Source: Hofstenia miamia
Lineage: Eukaryota; Xenacoelomorpha; Acoela
NCBI GenBank assembly: GCA_004352715.1
Contig: SCFE01000009.1
Span: 545,100 to 609,099, forward strand
DNA length: 64,000 bases
Direction: 5' to 3'
A program made the translations under genes and the position numbers. Below are positions 48,130-57,500 of this stretch, piece after piece; within the stretch, counting starts at the first letter, position 1, and every line of letters starts with the position of its first letter. The notes under the pieces were generated by a model that worked only from the letters and a program-made list of their open reading frames with translations, did not search any database and was not told the DNA's origin.

Positions 48130-48260
48130 GTGGGAAATTAATGCATGTAAGGTAATGTAATACATGGAATTATGTGGGAAAGTAAAAAAATGTGAGGTAA
48201 TGTGGGAAAGTAAAAAATGTAATTATGTGGGAAAGTAAAAAGTAAAAAATGCAAACTAAA
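48130..48260. repeat. Minisatellite near an element end
   Basis: Imperfect tandem units of the form ATGTGGGAAAGTAAAAAATG, about 20-35 bp each, four to five copies. Confidence 0.7.
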
Positions 48261-48299
48261 TTAGGTCACATAAATAACACAAAAACTAGTAAAATTACA

Positions 48300-48455
48300 T
48301 CCATGACGTCAGTAAAACACCCCCCGGCAATATCCACGGCGTCTCAGGTCAAAGGCCAACCCTCTCGACCAATCACAAAAAAGTGAGACGGGCTATGAGC
48401 CACCTCTCGACCAATCAGAAAAAAGTGAGAAGGGAAGGAAGTCCCTTCTACTACT
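48300..48455 (-). repeat. Polinton-like right terminal repeat
   Basis: Ends TTCTACTACT at 48455. Contains TGACGTCA (48304-48311) and two copies of CTCTCGACCAATCA (near 48362 and 48404) spaced about 42 bp. The outside 6-mer GATATA does not match the one left of 44657 (ATAATA), so pairing with copy A is unproven. Confidence 0.65.
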
Positions 48456-49249
48456 GATATATATAATTTAAGGCTTTTTTCTCGATTTTTTACTAAAATA
48501 ATCTATTAAATTTAATGTTATATCATTCTCAATTGACAGCAGTTACAAACTAATTTATCATTCTGTGTATATAGTGGATCACAAATCTTTCAATTATAAC
48601 GTTAATATTGAAAAGAGTCTTTTGTTGTAAATCATTGTGTGGATATCAGTAGTATAACTTTGAGGCAACCCCCGTGGATATTCGACCTTAACGGGGATGT
48701 CTGTGATGTAATTGTATACTTTGGCCGTCTGTGTATCTCTGACGTCATTGGAACATATTTTTTTGTTATAATATTTGTTCCTGAATTAAAAAATTTGCAT
48801 CTTTTCATGCAAACTGTGTACGACTATGTGTTTTGTAAAATCAAAAGCTGATACAACTTCAAGTACTTTAACAATCATTGATTTTTAGAATGTCTTGAAA
48901 TTTATATTTATATGTGATATTAAATAACAAAACCATTCATTCTTTAAAATACAAAAATAAAATCTGAATTTATAACAAAGATTAGTCGTATTTATGTGTA
49001 TGTATGTTTTTCTTACTCGTTCTTGAAAGTTTATACTAATACCGTCATGAAATTTTCATTTTATTCAATAATTAAAAACTATCTAAAATTTTAACACAAT
49101 GTTCAGTTTTTTACAATGTTTATGATTAATTTGATCGGTTGATTTCTTGTATACATATTGAAAAATTTAATGTATATCAGTACTGAAACAAAGGATTGAC
49201 GTCGAAAAAAAATGTAAGTCTATAACTGTGGAAAAGTCATAGTCCACTC

Positions 49250-49735
49250 CAATTATGTTATACATAACAGGCATCTAATATTACACTTATTTAACTTAGT
49301 TGATGAGATGTATCTCTAGAAATCTATCATTAATGAAACACGTACAAATCATTTCTACATTCTCATTGTATAATAAATAGTATTATTAAATTTACTAAAC
49401 TAGCGATTACTTTATTTCAATCATCCTTCCCTCATGCTAAATTTGAATGTCAATTGCATGTTAAATTAATAGCTAGTTAAAACATTNNNNNNNNNNNNNN
49501 NNNNNNNTATACATAACAGGCATCTAATATTACACTTATTTAACTTAGTTGATGAGATGTATCTCTAGAAATCTATCATTAATGAAACACGTACAAATCA
49601 TTTCTACATTCTCATTGTATAATAAATAGTATTATTAAATTTACTAAACTAGCGATTACTTTATTTCAATCATCCTTCCCTCATGCTAAATTTGAATGTC
49701 AATTGCATGTTAAATTAATAGCTAGTTAAAACATT
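49250..49735. repeat. Assembly-type direct duplication around a 21-N gap
   Basis: 49250-49486 is repeated almost exactly at 49508-49735, on both sides of the gap 49487-49507. Probably one sequence counted twice. Confidence 0.85.
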
Positions 49736-49811
49736 GACATTTAACAGTTTAGAGAATACTATCGATTTTTACCTATTTACAACACTGCTAAATATAGTTT
49801 TGATATTTTAA

Positions 49812-50177
49812 ATGGACTGCATAATTTTAATTTATACTGATATAGTTACTTGTCAACATTATCAGAGTGGTAGCATCCCGTTATTGGATCAAATACCCTT
49901 ATNNNNNNNNNNNNNNNNNNNNNNNNNNNNNNNNNNNNNNNNNNNNNNNNNNNNNNNNNGCATCCCGTTATTGGATCAAATACCCTTATTCACAGTATAT
50001 AATGTAAATGATCAGCCATTCATCAATTATGAAAAGACTCATATAATTTATAAACCAACTTCAAAGCCATTCATCGATAGAATTACAATTAGCTTCCATA
50101 CATTGAATGGTGAGTTCATTCATTTCAATGATTCTAGCAGTATTTATTTAACTCTTAATATCAAAGACACCGATTAA
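49812..50177 (+). pseudogene. Capsid-type (F54H12.2-like) C-terminal ORF of copy B
   Basis: The + strand reads IYTDIVTCQHYQSGSIPLLD, then YKPTSKPFIDRITISFHTLN and SSIYLTLNIKDTD to a TAA at 50175-50177. It aligns with the C-terminal half of the genes at 35867-36151 and 34841-35100 (shared TDIV, PLLD, YKP.SK..I.RI, and final YLTLNI). A 57-N gap at 49903-49959 has a repeated flank (GCATCCCGTTATTGGATC), so the repeated IPLLDQIPL is probably an artefact. The N-terminal half was not found upstream. Confidence 0.6.
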
Positions 50178-50581
50178 ATTTAAGTATAAATAATTTTTTA
50201 AAATGTAAAATAAAATAAGTTATTTGTTATTTTTAAATGTTTTGTATTAATAACCAATTTACGATAGTAATAATTCAAAATGTGAAAAATTCTAGTTTTA
50301 TATGATTTGAAAATGTTTTAATTAATTGTGATAATTTTTAAATTGATTTGGATTTGATGTTTGGTAGGTAACAATCTTTATTACGATTGAACACATTTTG
50401 ACATTTCAACAATAGATAAAAAATTACGCATAGCAGCATAATGGAATTTTACATGCTTGTACTGTGCTTACGATTGGATACATTTTGACAGTTGAACAAT
50501 AGATAAAACCACGTAATATTTACATTTTCTATGAAAGCATGCAAGTTTTTACATAGAGCGGATTAATGGAATTTTAAATTG

Positions 50582-51415
50582 ATGAAAGAACTACCCATAA
50601 AGATTTCAAACTGTTTGGTAAGCTTTTTTTATAATTATATCTCAGATATTGTTTTTGATTCTTAATGCTTTTTTACAATATTATCTCTAGTTAGTTTTAC
50701 AGATATTTCTTTTAAAAACATAATTTTATTTTAATGAATTGCTGCGAATTTACTGTCCGATGTTAAATTAATTATATACTTAATCATAAATAGAAACGTC
50801 GTTTGTTTGTTAATAAACATTTTTAATTTATTTTGTTTAAACTTTTAATATTCATGTGTTTTTGATTGTGAATTTCATCTCGTTTTTAATAACTTGTTTA
50901 TTAACCATTAATTTAGACACTATCTACGAAAATCATTATGAACCAATACACTTTGCAGAACAATGCTGTGATAAAACTACAAAATTATTTGGTAAGCATT
51001 CTTTTACATTATAATAATATATAGTGTTTTTCATTGTTATGATTGTTTTCCATTATTACTGTTTGTTGTGTATGTAAAGATTAAAACTGTTGTCACTATT
51101 TTAATTCCTGTTTTTATTGTACTAATTGAATGTCTTAGCGTCGTCAACTANNNNNNNNNNNNNNNNNNNNNNNNNNNNNNNNNNNNNNNNNNNNNNNNNN
51201 NNNNNNNNNNNNNNNNNNNNNNNNNNNNNNNNNNNNNNNNNNNNNNNNNNNNNACTAATTGAATGTCTTAGCGTCGTCAACTAACATTATTAAAAGAAGA
51301 ATGTCTATCTGGGAATATTCCTCTGCATCTTTCTCCACCATCCAACATGACGAATATTTTCATTGTTCATTCAACTGTAGATGAAATTCGCTATATGAAC
51401 TTTATCATTTATTAG
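50582..51415 (+). CDS. Possible three-exon small gene inside copy B
   Basis: Candidate exons: 50582-50617 (ATG, 12 codons, ends TTG|GTAAGC), 50917-50991 (after TTTAG, 25 codons, ends TTG|GTAAGC) and 51272-51415 (after TCTTAG, 47 codons plus TAG). All three junctions are phase 0 and both donors are identical, giving an 84-residue product. A gap at 51151-51253 repeats the exon-3 acceptor on both sides (51121-51150 and 51254-51283), probably an artefact. No family recognised. The short lengths mean chance cannot be excluded. Confidence 0.4.
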
Positions 51416-51599
51416 TGCATTTCATATTTTCTTTGTAAATAAATTTATTATTTATAAATGTTCGTTTTCTCTGTATGACGAGAGTATGCGTCTGTGAAAG
51501 CATGTATTTATATTTTAAAAATTATTTTTACTTTGAAAAATTTATCGATTAAAAAAGTTTTTATTTTTGCAATTGACATGTGTCGTATGTGAAACAGGT

Positions 51600-52024
51600 C
51601 TTTTTCTCAATGTTTGAAAATATTTATTAGTTACTATTGTTACCAAAGAAAATAGAAAAATAAAATGTAATTCCCAAAAACGTAAATTTTATAGAATGTC
51701 AATGGTGTTTAAAAATTATGTAATATGAATAAAAAATTGTTACATTTTGAACAATAGATTGCAATAATTCTAATCTCATTGGATTTTTAACTTATTAATT
51801 ATGTAATTCCAAAAATGTATATGCACAAAAAAATTGGCTACATTTTAAACATTAGACTGCAAACAAATGTATTTGCCAACAAATATTACAACTAAACAGA
51901 ATATATTCCAATGACGTCAGAGATACACCCCGTCAATATACACGGCCCAGCAGAGGCCAAAGGTCATCTCTCGACCAATCAGAATCAAAGTTGTGTGATG
52001 AAATGGTCTCGGTTTTATACTACT
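51600..52024 (-). repeat. Right terminal repeat of copy B
   Basis: Inverted match of the left end at 44657-45540. Contains CCAATGACGTCA (51908-51919), a fused CCAAT-CRE, then CTCTCGACCAATCAGA (near 51968), and ends TTATACTACT at 52024 next to the GATATC duplication. Confidence 0.7.
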
Positions 52025-52169
52025 GATATCAACGTATGTACCCCAATGTTCAAATGCAAATACCAATGTAATTGTTGAATTCATATTGTGGAAGATATCA
52101 TTTTTTTATTCTCAAATTTACAAAAAACTTTTCTCTGTTAAATGTTTAGTGCGGGGCCCGTGGCATTCG

Positions 52170-52318
52170 CCCCCTCCCCTTAAAGCCGGTACTGTCTGAA
52201 CAGGAGCTTTCTATATTTCCATATCGCTCTTTCGTGGAATGAAAATCTAGCATTTTTAGTTTAATAGATTTTTTTATCCGTTTTAAAATAAAATTTTATT
52301 ATTATTAGTATTATTCCT
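52170..52318 (+). mobile_element. LINE 3' end, same family as 4420-4975
   Basis: The + strand reads RSFLYFHIALSWNENLAFLV then stop, followed by TTTTAAAATAAAATTTTATT and an ATT microsatellite. The coding end and tail match 4857-4975 closely. Confidence 0.65.
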
Positions 52319-52838
52319 GAAACGTGTATGGTTAAATGAGATCTTGCAAATTATCTAAGTTTTTTGGAAGTGGAATTCTTCCAATATGATAGGAGACTAA
52401 ATTTTTCATTAAATTGAAGCGTTGAATTGAAACAAAAATAGGAAGATTAATAGAGAGGTTTCCAGTAATTAGTGTAATATTGATCGACTATAGCCTCAAT
52501 TCTTCCCCCAAATTATTCAAATAAAATCAATGTATTTGTTCTGTAATAATAATTTTTTCCCTTGAAATGCACCATTTTTATCTTTACTAGCATAATCCAG
52601 GCCTTATCAGATGCACAGAAAATCTGTATATTATACATGAAAATATGTGAAATCAAAAACATGTTGTGTGTTGTATAAAAAATGTGGATTAGCAATTGGA
52701 TTCAAATTGGATAATTCTAGAATTTTTATATTGCATTGGATTGGATTGGACAAAAAAATCTGTCCAATGAACAAGCCTGGTTTTTGGGCAATAATGTATA
52801 TATTCTTGAGATGTACCTGTCACCTGAATACTTGCATC

Positions 52839-55422
52839 CAGGGCCTAATCTAACGTGCTTCTTAGCATGGACGTGCCTCATAAATTTAAATCCGTGCCTA
52901 AAACTTCAGAATTCAGTGCCTCAAAAATATAGTCTGAGTCTGTCTGAGCTATCCCCACTATTAAATATCCCCAATATTTAAAATTAAATATTACCAAAAT
53001 TTCAATTGTTTGTTTCAATATTGTTTATATTATGCTTAAATATTGTCCACACTATGTTAAATATAGGATACATAATATACCCAGTATGATAGCAAAATAT
53101 AGGGTAAAATGGGCTAATGTCGTACAGAGGCTAATGTCGTACACGCTAACTAAATTGTAATTGGATATATTATGTTGACGCTGTGTGGCCTATTGATTTT
53201 TGTCTCTAATGCACAGATAAGCACAGCAGACAATGGTTGCGTTTATATAGCTAGTAGTCAAAGTGTCGACACGCAGTTACTTCGAGTGTAAAACGAGTTG
53301 CAAGGTAAGCGTAAAACATGCTTATTGATTTATCTTTTAATCATAAAGTTGTCAGGTCTCTTGCATTTGTATCCTTTGCAGTAGAAGTCATGGACTTGTA
53401 TGGTTTTTATATATCCTACCCTTATGTATATTTTAATGTCCAATTAATGTAGGGATGTCCACTAACGTGAATATCGCGGACATTTTCGCCTGATTTGGAA
53501 AAACGCAATTTTAAAAAAGGTATCCCTGCCNNNNNNNNNNNNNNNNNNNNNNNNNNNNNNNNNNNNNNNNNNNNNNNNNNNNNNNNNNNNNNNNNNNNNN
53601 NNNNNNNNNNNNNNNNNNNNNNNNNNNNNNNNNNNNNNNNNNNNNNNNNNNNNNNNNNNNNNNNNNNNNNNNNNNNNNNNNNNNNNNNNNNNNNNNNNNN
53701 NNNNNNNNNNNNNNNNNNNNNNNNNNNNNNNNNNNNNNNNNNNNNNNNNNNNNNNNNNNNNNNNNNNNNNNNNNNNNNNNNNNNNNNNNNNNNNNNNNNN
53801 NNNNNNNNNNNNNNNNNNNNNNNNNNNNNNNNNNNNNNNNNNNNNNNNNNNNNNNNNNNNNNNNNNNNNNNNNNNNNNNNNNNNNNNNNNNNNNNNNNNN
53901 NNNNNNNNNNNNNNNNNNNNNNNNNNNNNNNNNNNNNNNNNNNNNNNNNNNNNNNNNNNNNNNNNNNNNNNNNNNNNNNNNNNNNNNNNNNNNNNNNNNN
54001 NNNNNNNNNNNNNNNNNNNNNNNNNNNNNNNNNNNNNNNNNNNNNNNNNNNNNNNNNNNNNNNNNNNNNNNNNNNNNNNNNNNNNNNNNNNNNNNNNNNN
54101 NNNNNNNNNNNNNNNNNNNNNNNNNNNNNNGAATACACACACAAGTTACTCTCATCTGTCCTGCGAAATTACCCTGCTGTTATTAGCTATCTCAAAGATC
54201 AGGAGTCCAATGGAGAAGCCAGGAGTCTTCTTTCAAAATGGACAGACAAGGACACTGTGGTTCTTTCTGCCATTCTTTGTGACGTCTTACATGTATATAA
54301 AAGGTTCCAGAAGCTAATCCAAGGTGATAACGTTACCATTTTTGATGTTGCCTCTGCCAGGGATAACTGCATCAAGGAGATGAATAAAATATTGGAAGCA
54401 CCAGCTATCGGAGGCTCAGAATCTGTTATTTTCATGTGCACAAATGAAGCTGATGACACAAATGAATACAAGTTCAAGGGTGTTTCCCTTATCCAGCACA
54501 CAGGGCGTGAGAGCAGGAAGAAGCATTTGTATGTAACGTCCAGTATTCGTAGTGTTGAAGCCATTCGTGGAGAAATTCTGCAGTCCATGATTAATTTCCT
54601 GACAACCAGATTTCACGTTGACTCTAACAAGTGCAAGACCAATTCCTCAGGTGCTTACCATGAAAAGCTCAAGGCTTTCTCTCCATTATTCATGAAATCA
54701 GGAGATATGGAAGATGCTGATATCCAGCTGGCACAATCAGTTGTTGCACCCGATACAAACTTACAAGATTTTATGCTTGCCTATAGAGAGGTTGCACGTG
54801 CTGTCCAGGAGCTTCCAAAGGCCAAACTCACAATTGATGACATTCTCCAACTGTCTCTTTCAGAGAACTCCTGGCATCCTATTACAGTAGCAGCTGCCAG
54901 GATAATAGCAATGAAACCTCACTCCTGTGATGTGGAAAGACTGGTCAGCGCTTACAATATCCTGAAAGATGACGACAGATGTAGTTTGAATTCCACTACC
55001 GTAGATGCTTACTTGCATGTACATGTAAATATGGATGCACTTTCGAAGTTCGACTGCCGTGCAGCTATCAAACGGTGGCTGAACAAAGACTGTAGCCGTA
55101 GAAGAAAGGAGACCCCGAAAGCAATGCAGCAGGAATGGTTTAAGGGAGTATTCTAAATTCTAACTTGTGTGTTCTTTATTTGATGTAATTATATAATGTT
55201 TATTATTAAAAAATATGTTTTTTTTAAATTTTTAATAGTTTTAATTTTTTTTAATTTAATTTTTTTTTAAATTTAAGTCACAAAACAAGCAATCACAAAG
55301 CATTATTTTTTAAGTTTTAAAGGTCATTTTTTTAAACTTCTTTCAAATTTTCAAAAAACACTACCTCTATACCACCTAGCACTCATCCGTGCCTGTAAAT
55401 TTGAAGCTTAGATTAGGCCCTG
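52839..55422 (+). mobile_element. hAT-like DNA transposon, about 2.6 kb
   Basis: Left terminus CAGGGCCTAATCTAA (52839-52853) is exactly repeated inverted at 55408-55422, with further similarity inward (GCTTC). The CAGGG start and transposase C-terminus fit hAT. The adjacent 8-mers (CTTGCATC, CCTTAAGT) do not match, so target duplications are not visible. It contains a 600-N gap (53531-54130) and the transposase gene. Confidence 0.75.
54131..55156 (+). CDS. hAT-family transposase, C-terminal part (open)
   Basis: Immediately after the gap the + frame is open for about 341 codons to TAA at 55154-55156. It begins KLLSSVLRNYPAVISYLKDQ and contains a long domain ending in HPITVAAARIIAMKPHSCDV followed by ERLVSAYNILKDDDR. 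This corresponds to the hAT C-terminal dimerisation region (AR-x-L...S..ER.FS). A basic C-terminus (CSRRRKETPKAMQQEWFKG) follows. Catalytic residues and any BED finger would lie in the gap or upstream. No disabling mutation is visible in a window full of dead elements, so the copy is young or retained. Confidence 0.7.
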   Translation, partial: EYTHKLLSSVLRNYPAVISYLKDQESNGEARSLLSKWTDKDTVVLSAILCDVLHVYKRFQKLIQGDNVTIFDVASARDNCIKEMNKILEAPAIGGSESVIFMCTNEADDTNEYKFKGVSLIQHTGRESRKKHLYVTSSIRSVEAIRGEILQSMINFLTTRFHVDSNKCKTNSSGAYHEKLKAFSPLFMKSGDMEDADIQLAQSVVAPDTNLQDFMLAYREVARAVQELPKAKLTIDDILQLSLSENSWHPITVAAARIIAMKPHSCDVERLVSAYNILKDDDRCSLNSTTVDAYLHVHVNMDALSKFDCRAAIKRWLNKDCSRRRKETPKAMQQEWFKGVF

Positions 55423-57500
55423 CCTTAAGTACCCAACATATTTGACAAACTAACAACCCAACAGGAGTCCAAAATGGATATATATAAAATCAATTTATAT
55501 TATTTATTTTTGTGGTGCAGTTGGATGTATTGTCAAGGATTAATACAATTTAAGCATTAGACACTCTTTTCGATGACATTGCAGTGCTTGGGCACCAAGG
55601 GATTACATTTCCAGCTGTTTTTTCTTTTTGAACTGCTCACATTTTTTAATCATCTTGAGGCGTTGGATTTCAAAGTTCCTAAGTGTTCCTGTATATTTAG
55701 TAAGAAATTTTCAAAACTTTGCAAATACCACTTCTTTTGCAGCATAAACACCAAAATACTTCTTGCACAGAGTAATCTGTAAATGAAGTTGTGATGTTGT
55801 GCTAAGTATTTTTTGGTCTTGAGACGAGAAAAACAAATAAAAGGGCAAATTTTCTGAAGTAATCTGTGTGAAAGATGAGAGTGTTTTTATAATAAACTAA
55901 GAGAAAAGGTCCATTGATCATACAGCGATTTTCAATATTTGCTAAACATATTATGTTACTAAGATGTTCTCCTTGCACAGCTGTATTCTTGGGTAATCAG
56001 ATCACAAGTGGTCACTCTTCTTTGCCATTTGTCACAGTAAATAATCAACAGGTTTTTCTTTTCATCATCACATACAGTTTTTTCAAATGTTGTATTGACA
56101 GTACAATTACATTTTTTATTTTTGAGCAATAGCAGACCCCAGTAAAAGAAATGCAAAAATTGAATAAATTAAGCAACTATTTCAATTAAAAATGTGTGCA
56201 ACTACAAAGAGACATTCCGGTAAAATTTATTAAGTCTTATTGAGTAGTTTTTAGACCTTTAGCTGCAGTGTTCAAAATTGCAGCTGGACTTTCAATTTTG
56301 AAGGGCACTTACGTTATCCAATTGTATTGATTCAAAAAAAAACAATTTGACCCACGTTGCTGAATTGCATATGTGATCTACTGACTTTCGCACAACTGTA
56401 ATTATGCTAATTGTCATGAGCTTTTGCAGCTTGAGATTTGAAAAACTCTCAGAAGGGTATGACCGGGGATACATCTCAAAGTGACCGGTATTGAGCGGTG
56501 TACTGAAATTAAGGTTGACCAGATCCGGTGGACAGTACCAGACCGGCTTCTGTGTCTGGGCTCAATTGATTTCAGTAAGAAATATAACCGTGCACGGACA
56601 AGCCAATTTTGTATGATAGATTCACCAAGGTAATTCTATTATTTTTTCTGGAAATGAAAGCATCGATATTTAGTTCCGTGATTCTAGCAGTCCATGCATT
56701 CCGTACAAATTTTAATAAATCATTTTTGGAAAATTGAAGATTTCGTCTAAGGAATTGTTTTAAGTCATACATCGTTCACACCGTAAAGACTTATATGTCT
56801 CAATAAACAAAATTAAAATTTTATTTTGAATAGTTTCTTACATTTTTTTATTTTTGAAAAATTTTTTTGTTTTGGTTCATCAGGGTTAATGGTAGAAATT
56901 TTTACTATCTTTAAATCACATAGTCACATTAGGAGATATTATTTGGTGTGGTACACTTAGCTGTTATTACAGTTGTATTTATTATTGTCAAAACTACAGG
57001 AAATTGTAAAAACTGGATATTTTTTGCAAAATATGAAGAACCCACAAGTACATTGGGTCACCAATTTTTGTCATTTGTACACAGATAAGGTATTACAGAT
57101 CTGTTGCTAACCAAACGTGAATACCGTCGAAATTTAATAAACCTTCCTAGCCACACCTCCAATTTTGAGATCCACCGAATGCCTACCTCTATTTTAAATA
57201 TTCAGTGCTCACAAAACCCAAAAAACATCTAGATCCCCACAAAATAGCAATTGCAAATTTTTTATTTTTGCGTACAAAATATAAATAAATGGAAACCCAA
57301 TGTTAACAAAGAATGATTTATGTGATTGTTCAAATTTTATTAGTTGATGCAATCATTTCAAAGTGAACAAAACTTTTCAGGGAAGCTGTACTTATATAAG
57401 TAGTAACGATGAGACTATTTTGCCCTAAAGCCCTCATAATACCAGCAACTCTAATTATTTACTTCATGAAGTATGAACGCTCTGTGTTAATTAAATATAC
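55423..57500. other. AT-rich stretch, no supported gene
   Basis: Next coding exons of the minus-strand transporter gene would be expected from here leftward, but I find none. A 66-codon - ORF (56772-56572) has no recognisable family. Confidence 0.4.

Larger units (their letters stand above)
48648..52024 (+). mobile_element. Compact Polinton-like element (copy B) with perfect 6-bp TSD
   Basis: Starts AGTAGTATAAC and ends TTATACTACT. Identical 6-mers GATATC flank it (48642-48647 and 52025-52030), as expected for Polinton integration. The 3.4 kb contain a capsid-type ORF fragment (49812-50177), a possible three-exon small gene (50582-51415) and three assembly gaps with duplicated flanks. Terminal repeats are short and imperfect. 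No polymerase, integrase, ATPase or protease is visible, so it is non-autonomous or a deletion derivative. Confidence 0.75.

Noticed and set aside
44657-48455. Single complete element from the left end 44657 to the right end 48455
   Set aside because: The outside 6-mers (ATAATA and GATATA) differ and a 1000-N gap intervenes, so the pairing is not supported.
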